Shown: piece after piece, positions 49,440-57,807 of the stretch
Layout: the number at the start of each line of letters is the position of its first letter
Numbering within the stretch: position 1 is the stretch's first letter
Assembly: GCF_030323145.1 (NCBI RefSeq)
Contig: NZ_CP100470.1
Location: 4,319,001-4,383,000 of the forward strand
Direction of reading: 5' to 3'
DNA from: Mesorhizobium sp. C432A
GTDB taxonomy: Bacteria > Pseudomonadota > Alphaproteobacteria > Rhizobiales > Rhizobiaceae
DNA: 64,000 nt
Position numbers and translations under genes: made by a program
Notes under the pieces: generated by a model
Database searches by the model: none
What the model was told of the DNA's origin: nothing
Seen by the model: the letters and a program-made list of their open reading frames with translations, nothing else

Positions 49440-50303
49440 TTGCAATTGACGGAACAGGAAGTGGCGTTTGAATCTAGGGTTGCCGTCAATGGCAACGTCA
49501 AACTGCACTACACAGCGGCGGGCTCAGGCCCGCCGATTGTGTTTCTGCATGGCATTCCGGATCACGGAATGGGCTGGCGCCGGCAGATGCAAGCGCTCTG
49601 CGACCGATATCGGGTGATCGCGCCGGACCTGAGGGGCTTCGGACAAAGCGATGGACCACAAGGCCATGGCAACTATGCGCTGACCCACCTGGTCAACGAC
49701 GTGCTGGCTGTTCTTGCAGCGGAAAAGCTGACCCAGGCCGCTATTGTCGGCCATGACTGGGGTGGCATCATCGCATGGTGGCTGGCCGTACGCGTGCCGC
49801 AGGTCGTGCGCCATCTCATCCTGCTGTCGGCACCGCACCCCCGCAACTATCTGCGTGCGGTCGCCGATCCGGCCAATGCCGAGATCATCGGATATGTACG
49901 TGGCTTCCAGGTCCCGGGCGCCACCCAGATGCTGGACATCGACAAACTCGCCACCTGGGTCGCCGATCCGCAGGACAGGCAGGCCCTGACAGATTCGCTC
50001 AGGCGATCCGATCCGGAAGCGATGCTGGGCTACTACAGGGCCAACATACCGCTTGGCAGGGTGCCGGATCTGGGCCAGCTGCCTTTGGTCAAGGCGCCGA
50101 CCCTTGTGCTGTTTGGCTCCGACGATCCCTATGTGCCGTCAAGCGCTTTTGACGGGACCTTCCGAGAAGTCGACAACGTTACCGCCGTGATTGCTTTGCC
50201 CGGGGCTGGCCACTTCATCCACCATCAAGCAGCCAAGTTTGTCACCGAGCAGATCGAAGCATGGGTTGAGCGATCACCGTCCAGTTTCCGACACCTTGGT
50301 TAA
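49440..50303 (+). CDS. Alpha/beta hydrolase, epoxide hydrolase-like
   Basis: 287-residue hydrolase with an Asp nucleophile: IVGHDWGGIIAWWLA, typical of epoxide hydrolases and haloalkane dehalogenases. HGIPDHGMGWRRQMQAL and APDLRGFGQSDGP precede it; catalytic His is in LPGAGHFIHHQAAKF and the acidic partner probably in VLFGSDDPYVP. The start is uncertain: TTG at 49440 is used here because no ATG lies before the first strand, and a GTG at 49461 is an alternative. It follows the outer-membrane protein by 45 bases on the same strand, so they may be co-transcribed. Confidence 0.82.
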   Translation: MQLTEQEVAFESRVAVNGNVKLHYTAAGSGPPIVFLHGIPDHGMGWRRQMQALCDRYRVIAPDLRGFGQSDGPQGHGNYALTHLVNDVLAVLAAEKLTQAAIVGHDWGGIIAWWLAVRVPQVVRHLILLSAPHPRNYLRAVADPANAEIIGYVRGFQVPGATQMLDIDKLATWVADPQDRQALTDSLRRSDPEAMLGYYRANIPLGRVPDLGQLPLVKAPTLVLFGSDDPYVPSSAFDGTFREVDNVTAVIALPGAGHFIHHQAAKFVTEQIEAWVERSPSSFRHLG

Positions 50304-50356
50304 GCCAAGGTGTCTCAGACCGGCTGAGCAACATAGAGGCCACGTGCTATTTGACC

Positions 50357-51100
50357 CTAATTCGCCGGCATTGGTCCGAAGCGAATGCGAAAACGCCGGT
50401 TTTCGCGGCCCTTCTTCTCGATCTTGCCGATATGGATTTCACCGACTTCGCCGGTGCTTTTGACATGGGTGCCGCCGCAGGGCTGGCTGTCGATCGAAGC
50501 GTTGTCGCCGATGCAGACCAGGCGGATCTTGCCGGTGCCGGCGGGCGGCCGGACATTCTTGGATTTCACCAGGCCAGGATTGGCTGCCAGATCCTCGTCG
50601 GTGATCAGCCTGATGAAGATCGGATGATCGGCTCGCACCAGCTCCATCAGCCCGGCGGTGACGTCTTCCCTCGTGAAGCCGGCATCGGGAGCGTCGAAGT
50701 CGACGCGGCTGTCATCTTCGGAAACCGCAGCACCGGTAATCGGAAACGGACAGACTACGGTGAGCAAATGGCAAGCTGCGTGCATGCGCATCAGGAGATG
50801 CCGCCGCTCCCAGTCGATGGCGAGTTTCACCCGCTCGCCGACCTCGGGTGCCGGCTGCTCCGGCGCCGGTACATGGATGATCTCGTCCTTGGTCTCGCCG
50901 GTGATGGTGGCGGCAATGGCGATGCGGGTGCCGTCGGCGCGCTCTAATGTGCCGGTATCGCCAGGCTGGCCGCCCGATGTGGCATAGAAGATGGTCCGGT
51001 CGAGAATGATGCCGCCGCGCTCGTTGATGGCGACAACGGTGGCGTCGGCCGCTCTGAGATAGGCGTCGTCGCGAAACAGCGCTTCTGTTCTGTGCGCCAT
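50357..51100 (-). CDS. Alanyl-tRNA editing protein (AlaX-type)
   Basis: Stand-alone editing domain that hydrolyses Ser-tRNA(Ala) (or Gly-), 247 residues. It has FYATSGGQPGDTGTL, the first zinc motif HxxxH in RMHAACHLLT, and the second in DSQPCGGTHVKSTGEVG (CxxxH), all typical of the AlaRS second additional domain. Its ATG shares one base with the cysK stop (TGATG), so the pair is co-translated; serine metabolism links the two. Confidence 0.92.
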   Translation of the reverse strand: MAHRTEALFRDDAYLRAADATVVAINERGGIILDRTIFYATSGGQPGDTGTLERADGTRIAIAATITGETKDEIIHVPAPEQPAPEVGERVKLAIDWERRHLLMRMHAACHLLTVVCPFPITGAAVSEDDSRVDFDAPDAGFTREDVTAGLMELVRADHPIFIRLITDEDLAANPGLVKSKNVRPPAGTGKIRLVCIGDNASIDSQPCGGTHVKSTGEVGEIHIGKIEKKGRENRRFRIRFGPMPAN

Positions 51101-52134
51101 CAGGCGACCTTCTCATACGGCACCGGAATTGTGCTGCGCTCATCCATCCAGCCCGGCACCGGCAGGTTCTTCTCGCGCAGGAATTCCGGGTTGAACAGCT
51201 TCGACTGGTAGCGCGTGCCATAGTCGGCAAGTATGGTCACGATGGTGTGGCCGGGGCCAAGCTCGCGCGCCATCCGTATAGCGCCGGCAATGTTGATGCC
51301 GGTCGAACCGCCGACGCACAGGCCTTCTTCCTGGATCAGGTCGAAGACGATCGGCAGCGCCTCTTCGTCCGGCACCTGGAACGAGAAGTCCGGCGTGAAC
51401 CCATCGAGATTTGCCGTGATGCGCCCCTGCCCTATCCCTTCGGTGATCGAGCTGCCGTCGGACTTCAATTCGCCACTGGTGTAGAAGGAATAGAGCGCCG
51501 CACCCAGCGGATCGGCGAGCGCGATCTTGACGTTGCTGCTCCTGGCCTTCAGCCCGAAGGCGACGCCGGCCAGCGTTCCGCCCGAACCCACCGCCGAGAC
51601 GAAACCGTCGACCTTGCCGCCGGTCTGCATCCAGATTTCTTCCGCCGTGGTGCGGATATGGCCGTCGCGATTGGCAACGTTGTCGAACTGGTTGGCCCAG
51701 ATCGCGCCGTTCGGCTCCGACCTCGCCATCTGCTCGGCCAACCGCCCCGACAGTTTCACGTAATTGTTGGGGTTCTTGTAAGGCACCGCCGGCACTTCGA
51801 TCAGCTCGGCACCAAGCAGCTTGATCGTGTCCTTCTTTTCCTGGCTCTGGGTGTCGGGAATAACGATCACTGTGCGATAGCCCAGCGCCTTGGCAACCAG
51901 CGTCAGGCCAATGCCGGTATTGCCTGCCGTGCCTTCGACGATGACCCCGCCCGGCTTCAACAGCCCGCGCTGTTCGGCGTCGCGGATGATGAACAGGCCG
52001 GCGCGATCCTTGACCGACTGGCCGGGGTTCATGAACTCGGCCTTGCCCAGGATCTCGCAGCCGGTCTGCTCCGAGGCCTTGTTGAGGCGGATCAGGGGCG
52101 TGTTGCCGATCGCTTCGATCACAGAACGGGGCAT
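51100..52134 (-). CDS. cysK: Cysteine synthase A (O-acetylserine sulfhydrylase type)
   Basis: PLP enzyme that replaces the acetyl group of O-acetylserine with sulfide. 344 residues: RSVIEAIGNTPLIRLNKASE, PLP lysine in NPGQSVKDRAGLFI, EGTAGNTGIGLTLVAKALGY, SAVGSGGTLAGVAFGLKA, and LCVGGSTGINIAGA. The C-terminal part is about 20 residues longer than classic CysK (FNPEFLREKNLPVPGW), a form seen in rhizobia; cystathionine beta-synthase-like activity is an alternative. Start at the ATG at 52134; the frame is open to 52218. Confidence 0.9.
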   Translation of the reverse strand: MPRSVIEAIGNTPLIRLNKASEQTGCEILGKAEFMNPGQSVKDRAGLFIIRDAEQRGLLKPGGVIVEGTAGNTGIGLTLVAKALGYRTVIVIPDTQSQEKKDTIKLLGAELIEVPAVPYKNPNNYVKLSGRLAEQMARSEPNGAIWANQFDNVANRDGHIRTTAEEIWMQTGGKVDGFVSAVGSGGTLAGVAFGLKARSSNVKIALADPLGAALYSFYTSGELKSDGSSITEGIGQGRITANLDGFTPDFSFQVPDEEALPIVFDLIQEEGLCVGGSTGINIAGAIRMARELGPGHTIVTILADYGTRYQSKLFNPEFLREKNLPVPGWMDERSTIPVPYEKVA

Positions 52135-52211
52135 CCGGGATTCCTTATGTAGCTGCGGCGAGACCCTAGAAACCCGAAGCTTGCGTTTCAAGGCAAGAAT
52201 TCGCCTGGTCC

Positions 52212-52261
52212 AGAGCATGATGCCGAAAAGTGTGAGCGGTTTTCGGCCGACATCATGCTCT
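52212..52261. repeat. Rhizobial palindromic repeat unit
   Basis: AGAGCATGATG ... CATCATGCTCT, 50 bases, with an inner CCGAAAA / TTTTCGG pairing. I recognise this sequence type as dispersed in intergenic regions of Mesorhizobium, Rhizobium and Agrobacterium. It lies 77 bases upstream of cysK. Confidence 0.75.
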
Positions 52262-52274
52262 ATTCCCTTGATTC

Positions 52275-52321
52275 AGAGTCGGATGATGGCAGGTCTGTTC
52301 GATCTGCCATCATCCGACTCT
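52275..52321. repeat. Second long palindrome with perfect 18-bp arms
   Basis: AGAGTCGGATGATGGCAG and CTGCCATCATCCGACTCT flank an 11-base loop. It starts 13 bases after the first palindrome and shares its AGAG...CTCT ends and GATGATG/CATCATC core. Both arms are free of mismatches, suggesting recent origin or selection. Confidence 0.8.
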
Positions 52322-52458
52322 GGGCGCATTTCGGGCACTGCAATCTCCCGCGGCCGGACAACGCGCGATGACGATCATTTCAACCAGTACGGAAAAGCGC
52401 TCTTTTCATTCGATTTTTTCACCGCTAGAGCACTAATGACAGATCGGCAGGGCGCAGA

Positions 52459-53280
52459 ATGACACTTTACCGGGCCAACCCGAAGCACGGCGTCGCCTGG
52501 ATAACCGGCGGCAGCAGCGGCATCGGCCGTGCGCTGGCCAAGGACCTCGCGGCAAAGGGCTTTGTCGTCGCGGTCACCGCACTCGACGGCGACCCACTCG
52601 ACGCGCTCATCGTCGAGACGGCGCAGATGCCGGGACGTGTCGTCGCCTACCCTTGCGACGTCACCGATGAGCCGCGCATGGCAAGCACGGTGGCGGCGAT
52701 TGAAAAGGAGCTCGGGCCGATCGTGCTCGCCGTCTTCAACGCCGGCAACTACATCGCCACGCCCGGCGAAGACCTCAGGGTCCGCGACTTTCGCCAGACC
52801 TTCGAGGTCAACTATTTCGGTATCATCAATGGCCTCGTCCCGCTCATGGAGCGCATGCGCATCCGTGCGCGCGGCCATATTGTGCTTGTCGGATCGGTTA
52901 CCGCCTATTTCGGCTGGCCGACCACGGCGGCCTATGGCGGCTCGAAGGCGGCGATCAACATCTTGGCCGAGTCGCTGAAATACGATTTCGACAAGATGAA
53001 TGTCCGGATCCAGGTGATGAATCCGGGCTTCATCGACACGCCGCTGACCGAAAAGAACATGCTGCCGATGCCGGGACTGATGCCGGTCAACCGCGCCTCG
53101 CGCCGCATGCTGCGCGGCATCGAGCATGGCGGCTTCGAGGTTACCTTCCCTCACCGGCTGAGCTGGGGGCTGAAGGTGCTGGCACTGCTGCCAAGGCCAG
53201 TCTGCCGGTGGTTCATCAGCACGGCGACCCGCTGGACAGGGCGGCCGCTGAATTTCGACCGCAAGCCGCCGAACCAATAG
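52459..53280 (+). CDS. Short-chain dehydrogenase/reductase
   Basis: 273-residue classical SDR: cofactor loop ITGGSSGIGRALAKDLAAKG, FNAGNY, catalytic Ser in IVLVGSVTAYFGWP and YGGSK (Tyr-x3-Lys), then MNPGFIDTPLT. The C-terminal WGLKVLALLPRPVCRWFI is hydrophobic and may touch the membrane, as in lipid-acting SDRs. Substrate unknown. The ATG at 52459 is preceded by GGCAGGGCGCAGA, a weak ribosome binding site. Confidence 0.88.
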   Translation: MTLYRANPKHGVAWITGGSSGIGRALAKDLAAKGFVVAVTALDGDPLDALIVETAQMPGRVVAYPCDVTDEPRMASTVAAIEKELGPIVLAVFNAGNYIATPGEDLRVRDFRQTFEVNYFGIINGLVPLMERMRIRARGHIVLVGSVTAYFGWPTTAAYGGSKAAINILAESLKYDFDKMNVRIQVMNPGFIDTPLTEKNMLPMPGLMPVNRASRRMLRGIEHGGFEVTFPHRLSWGLKVLALLPRPVCRWFISTATRWTGRPLNFDRKPPNQ

Positions 53281-53350
53281 CTGTCCACAGTCCGGCTGTT
53301 GCCTGACTGCACCGGCCGCCATAGGCTTTAGAATTGTTGTGGAGTCTGAG

Positions 53351-54331
53351 ATGGGGCGACGGATCGTGCTTGCGGTGCTGGGCGTCGTCATCATCCTTGT
53401 CTTGGCCCTCCTGCTTGGTCCGCGCGTTCCCGTCGACACAACAATCAGCTTCGACCCCAAAGTGATCGGCGACGATCCGCAAGCGTATATTGCGCGCGAA
53501 GAGGCTGCCGTGCCCAACGTTCGCGACGGGCTCGAGAAAGAAATCATCTGGGCCGATCCGATGGTTCACGCCAGGACGCCATTGGCGATCGTCTATATCC
53601 ATGGCTTTTCGGCATCGAAGGGCGAGGTTCGCCCGCTGGCCGACGAGGTCGCCGACCAACTCGACGCCAACCTTTTCTACACCCGCCTCACCGGTCATGG
53701 GCAGGACGGCGCTGCTATGGCGCAAGGCAGCGTCAATGCCTGGATCAACGACTATGAGGAGGCGCTCGCCATCGGCCGAGCCATCGGCGACAAGGTGATC
53801 GTCATCGGCACCTCGACCGGTGGATCGCTGGCGGCATGGGCGGCGACTGAGCCTGGCGCATCGGACGGCGTCGCTGCAATCGCATTCATCTCGCCGAATT
53901 TTGGCATCAGGGCTTCAGGCGCCGAGCTGCTGACCATGCCCTGGGGCAGGCAGATCGCCGATTTCGTCGGCGGCAAGGAGCGCAGCTTTCCGACCCGCAA
54001 CGCGCTGCACGAGAAACTCTGGACGCACACATATCCAATGGCAGCTGTGCTACCGATGGCGGCGCTGACCAACCTTGCCTACGCAGCGCCTGTGGAGAAG
54101 GCAACCATACCGGCGCTGTTCATCTTCTCGGATTCCGACAAGGTGGTGCGCCAGGATCGCACCCGCGAAATCGCCGGCCGCTGGGGCGCACCGCATGAAC
54201 TGGTGCCCGTCGACGACAATGGCGATCCCGACGACCACGTCATTGCCGGCGACGCGCTGTCGCCCTCGACCACGGCTTTCCTGGCGCAGCGGATCGTCGT
54301 GTGGGTGAAGGCAATTACCGGGCAGCCCTAA
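53351..54331 (+). CDS. Membrane-anchored alpha/beta hydrolase
   Basis: 326 residues. N-terminal helix (GRRIVLAVLGVVIILVLALL) acts as anchor or signal; the catalytic domain lies outside the cytosol. Motifs: VYIHGFSASKGEVRPLADEV, RLTGHGQDG, nucleophile IGTSTGGSLAAW, and DDHVIAGDALSPSTT near the C terminus with the probable His. A carboxylesterase or monoacylglycerol lipase-like function is likely. The ATG at 53351 has GGAG 7 bases upstream; a GTG at 53339 is less likely. Confidence 0.82.
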   Translation: MGRRIVLAVLGVVIILVLALLLGPRVPVDTTISFDPKVIGDDPQAYIAREEAAVPNVRDGLEKEIIWADPMVHARTPLAIVYIHGFSASKGEVRPLADEVADQLDANLFYTRLTGHGQDGAAMAQGSVNAWINDYEEALAIGRAIGDKVIVIGTSTGGSLAAWAATEPGASDGVAAIAFISPNFGIRASGAELLTMPWGRQIADFVGGKERSFPTRNALHEKLWTHTYPMAAVLPMAALTNLAYAAPVEKATIPALFIFSDSDKVVRQDRTREIAGRWGAPHELVPVDDNGDPDDHVIAGDALSPSTTAFLAQRIVVWVKAITGQP

Positions 54332-54336
54332 ACGAA

Positions 54337-54369
54337 AAGGACGGCCGAAGCATTGCCCCGGCCGTCCTC
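54337..54369. terminator. Terminator between the hydrolase and the RNA helicase genes
   Basis: AGGACGGCC and GGCCGTCCT form a 9-bp stem. On the minus strand it is followed by TTTCGTTTAG, so it mainly ends the helicase transcript; on the plus strand it may also stop the hydrolase transcript. Confidence 0.7.
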
Positions 54370-54424
54370 ATATTCAATCGTCAGCAATCAAGCCAGGCTC
54401 GACGAGCCTGACCGGTTCGTCTGA

Positions 54425-55861
54425 TCAGGCAGCCCGCGCAGCGGGCCGCTTGCCGCCGAAGCGGCGCTTGTTGTTGCCCTTGAAGGCCTTGGCGCCTTCC
54501 GGCTTGCGCTCGCTTGCGCCCGCAAAGGCCGGCTTGTCACCAAAACGCTTCTTGGCGAAGCCGTTGTTCTGGCCACCGGGCCGCCTGCCGTCGCGACGGC
54601 CATTGCGGTCGTTGCGATCATTGGCGGGCTCGAAGCGCTCGTTCTTTTCGGCCGGATTGCGCACCGGATCCGGGCTGCCGAGATGGTCGGCAACGATCGG
54701 CAGCTTGCTGCGGATGATGCGCTCGACCTGACGCAGCTTGCTGTTTTCGGAAGGATCGCAAAGCGTGATGGCGATGCCGTCCATGCCGTTACGGCCGGTA
54801 CGTCCGATGCGGTGGACATAGCTTTCGGCCTCATCCGGCAGGTCGAAATTCACCACATGGCTGATGCCGGGAACGTCGATGCCGCGCGCCGCGATGTCGG
54901 TCGCGACGAGAATGCGCACCGAACCCTCGCGGAAATCGTTGAGCGCCTTCTGGCGGGCGTTCTGCGACTTGTTGCCGTGGATGACGGCGGCCTTGAAGCC
55001 GTCGCGCTCGAGGTCCTTGGTCACCCGGTCGGCGCCATGCTTGGTGCGCGAGAAGATGATGACGGACTTCATTGCCTCGTCGGCGAGCATCGTCGACAGC
55101 ACCTGGCGCTTCTGCTTGGTGCGGGCAAAGACGACGCCCTGCACGATCTCGGCGGCCGCGGTGCTCTGCGGCGCGACTTCGACGCGGATCGGGTTCTTCA
55201 ACAGGCCCTTCGCCAGCTCGGCGATTTCGTTGGGCATGGTGGCCGAGAACAGCACCGTCTGACGGTCGGGCGCGGTCGCCTTGGCGATCCGCTTGACGTC
55301 GTTGATGAAGCCCATGTCGAGCATGCGGTCACCCTCGTCCAGCACCAGCCATTTGGTGTCGGAGAGAATGAGGTCGCCCTCGCGCACCAGGTCGGTCAGG
55401 CGGCCGGGCGTGGCGATCAGGATGTCGACGCCGGGCGCAACCTTCTTCACCTGGCTGAAGCGCGAGACGCCGCCAAGCACGAGAGCGGTCGAGACATGCG
55501 CGCCCTTGGCGAGGATCTTGATGGTGTCCTCGATCTGGACGGCGAGTTCGCGCGTCGGCGCCAGGATCAGCGCACGAGTGGTCTTGGCTCGGCGCTTGGT
55601 GCCGAGCGCGATGATCTTCGACAGGATCGGCAGCGCGAAGGCAGCGGTCTTGCCCGAGCCGGTCTGGGCGATGCCGAAGATATCACGGCCTTCCATCTGC
55701 GGCGGGATCGCCTGCGTCTGGATCGGCTTCGGCTCGGTGAAGCCGGCGCCATGCGTCGCCTTGAGCAGCGCGCCGGTAATTCCAAGAGCTGCGAAACCGG
55801 TGAGTTCCGTAGTGTTGCCGGCCGAGATTGCGTTACCGGCTGAGGTGTTTTCGTTGGTCAA
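54425..55861 (-). CDS. DEAD-box-type RNA helicase with a DEGD motif II
   Basis: 478-residue RhlE-like ATP-dependent RNA helicase. Q motif (GFTEPKPIQTQAIPPQMEGR), motif I AQTGSGKTAAF, Ia PTRELAVQ, motif II DEGD within WLVLDEGDRMLDMGF, motif III FSATMP, motif V ATDIAARGIDVPG, motif VI YVHRIGRTGRNG. The C-terminal 75 residues are Arg/Asn/Gly/Lys-rich and will bind RNA. Gly replaces the third DEAD residue, while the Asp-Glu pair for Mg-ATP is intact. Roles in ribosome assembly or RNA decay at low temperature are usual. A 407-base leader separates it from pccB. Confidence 0.95.
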   Translation of the reverse strand: MTNENTSAGNAISAGNTTELTGFAALGITGALLKATHGAGFTEPKPIQTQAIPPQMEGRDIFGIAQTGSGKTAAFALPILSKIIALGTKRRAKTTRALILAPTRELAVQIEDTIKILAKGAHVSTALVLGGVSRFSQVKKVAPGVDILIATPGRLTDLVREGDLILSDTKWLVLDEGDRMLDMGFINDVKRIAKATAPDRQTVLFSATMPNEIAELAKGLLKNPIRVEVAPQSTAAAEIVQGVVFARTKQKRQVLSTMLADEAMKSVIIFSRTKHGADRVTKDLERDGFKAAVIHGNKSQNARQKALNDFREGSVRILVATDIAARGIDVPGISHVVNFDLPDEAESYVHRIGRTGRNGMDGIAITLCDPSENSKLRQVERIIRSKLPIVADHLGSPDPVRNPAEKNERFEPANDRNDRNGRRDGRRPGGQNNGFAKKRFGDKPAFAGASERKPEGAKAFKGNNKRRFGGKRPAARAA

Positions 55862-56268
55862 AATAGTCTTCTTTCACGCGGTCTTGGCCGCAAACATCGA
55901 TGGCGGCAGGGCGCAACCTGCCGTCGAAAAATTTGATATGAAACGACAAGGCGGGCGGACGGTAACGTCCACTCGGCTGCGCTGTCGTGCCCGCAGGCGT
56001 CATGCCACGGGGCTCTTTCGCCACTTCGTGATGTATCGGAAAGAGAGGCCGATATACCGGAAAGAGGGAAAACAGACGCAACCAGTCTCATTTGTCGAGA
56101 AGGCCGGAATCTCCGGCCCAAGCGCCTATGGGCTGCATATGGCTGAGTTCGCTCCGGAATGCAAGGGGCCACATGTTGCAGCGCAATAATCGAGGCCGAA
56201 AGCGGCGCTTGCACACGCCTGCAGCCATCATTACCACAAAGGCAGCTGCCATTTCTGGGGACCGAGCG
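55862..56268. other. 407-base divergent region between the RNA helicase and pccB
   Basis: No gene seen. Holds two near-identical 12-mers (TATCGGAAAGAG at 56034-56045 and TACCGGAAAGAG at 56055-56066, 21 bases apart) and a perfect hairpin GGCCGGA-ATC-TCCGGCC at 56102-56118. A long helicase leader is common for cold-regulated mRNAs. Confidence 0.45.
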
Positions 56269-57801
56269 ATGAAGGACGTGCTGAAGGAACTTGAGCGCCG
56301 CCGCGAGATCGCCCGCATGGGCGGCGGCCAGGCCCGCATCGACGCCCAGCACAAGAAGGGCAAGCTCACCGCGCGCGAGCGCATCGATGTCTTTCTCGAC
56401 GAAGGCTCGTTCGAGGAGTTCGACATGTATGTCGAGCATCGCTCGACCGACTTCGGCATGGAGAAAACCAAGATCGCCGGCGATGGTGTCGTCACCGGCT
56501 GGGGCACCGTCAATGGCCGTCCGGTCTATCTCTTCGCCAAGGATTTTACCGTCTTCGGCGGCTCGCTGTCGGAGGCTCACGCCGAAAAGGTCATCAAGGT
56601 GCAGGAGATGGCGCTGCGCAACCGCGCGCCGATCATCGGCATCTACGACGCCGGCGGCGCCCGCATCCAGGAAGGCGTGGCGGCGCTAGGCGGCTATGCC
56701 GAGATCTTTCAGCGCAACGTGCTCGCATCCGGCGTCATTCCTCAGATTTCCGTGATCATGGGCCCGTGCGCCGGCGGCGACGTCTATTCGCCTGCGATGA
56801 CCGACTTCATCTTCATGGTGCGCGACACCTCTTACATGTTCGTCACCGGGCCGGATGTGGTCAAAACGGTCACCAACGAGACGGTGACGGCCGAGAGCCT
56901 TGGCGGCGCGTCCGTCCACACGACCAAATCGTCGATTGCCGACGGCGCCTACGACAATGACGTCGAGGCGCTGTTGCAGATGCGCCGGCTGGTAGACCTT
57001 TTGCCCGCGTCAAATACGTCGGAGCTTCCTGAGATCGAGTGCTACCAGTCGGTCACCGACCATGATCTGTCGCTCGACCGGCTGATCCCAGACAACGCCA
57101 ACAAGCCTTACGACATCAAGGAGCTGATCCTCAAAGTTGCCGATGAAGGCGATTTCTTCGAGATCCAGCAGAACTTTGCCAAGAACATCGTCACCGGTTT
57201 CGGCCGCGTCGAAGGCCGCACCGTCGGCTTCGTCGCCAACCAGCCGATGGTGCTGGCCGGCGTGCTCGATTCCGACGCAAGCCGCAAGGCGGCGCGCTTC
57301 GTGCGCTTCTGCGACTGTTTTTCCATTCCCATCGTCACCTTCGTCGACGTCCCCGGCTTCCTGCCCGGCACCGCGCAGGAATATGGCGGCCTGATCAAGC
57401 ATGGCGCGAAACTCCTGTTTGCCTACGCCGAGGCGACCGTGCCGAAAATCACGGTCATCACCCGCAAAGCCTATGGCGGCGCCTATGACGTGATGGCCTC
57501 AAAACATCTGCGCGGCGATATGAACTATGCCTGGCCGACGGCGCAGATCGCGGTGATGGGGGCGAGAGGCGCGGTCGAGGTCATCTACCGCAAGGATATC
57601 GGCGACGCCGAAAAGATCGCAGCTCACACAAAGGCTTACGAGGACCGTTTCCTGTCGCCCTTCGTCGCCGCTGAACGCGGCTATGTCGACGAGGTGATCA
57701 TGCCGCATTCGACCCGCCGCCGCATTGCCCGGGCACTGCGCATGCTGCGCAACAAGGACATGCAGAACCCTTGGAAGAAGCACGACAACATCCCGTTGTA
57801 A
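56269..57801 (+). CDS. pccB: Propionyl-CoA carboxylase beta chain
   Basis: Carboxyltransferase subunit of propionyl-CoA carboxylase, 510 residues, which makes methylmalonyl-CoA. It shows [60 protein letters not shown], the oxyanion glycines of [16 protein letters not shown], and [32 protein letters not shown]. The biotin-carrying alpha subunit is not within view. ATG at 56269; the frame is open to 56092 without conserved residues. Confidence 0.95.
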   Translation: MKDVLKELERRREIARMGGGQARIDAQHKKGKLTARERIDVFLDEGSFEEFDMYVEHRSTDFGMEKTKIAGDGVVTGWGTVNGRPVYLFAKDFTVFGGSLSEAHAEKVIKVQEMALRNRAPIIGIYDAGGARIQEGVAALGGYAEIFQRNVLASGVIPQISVIMGPCAGGDVYSPAMTDFIFMVRDTSYMFVTGPDVVKTVTNETVTAESLGGASVHTTKSSIADGAYDNDVEALLQMRRLVDLLPASNTSELPEIECYQSVTDHDLSLDRLIPDNANKPYDIKELILKVADEGDFFEIQQNFAKNIVTGFGRVEGRTVGFVANQPMVLAGVLDSDASRKAARFVRFCDCFSIPIVTFVDVPGFLPGTAQEYGGLIKHGAKLLFAYAEATVPKITVITRKAYGGAYDVMASKHLRGDMNYAWPTAQIAVMGARGAVEVIYRKDIGDAEKIAAHTKAYEDRFLSPFVAAERGYVDEVIMPHSTRRRIARALRMLRNKDMQNPWKKHDNIPL

Positions 57802-57807
57802 CATCCA

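Larger units (their letters stand above)
52135..52458. other. 324-base cysK-SDR intergenic region
   Basis: Contains the two palindromes listed separately and the divergent promoters of cysK and the SDR gene. No open frame of interest was seen in the remainder. Confidence 0.5.
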
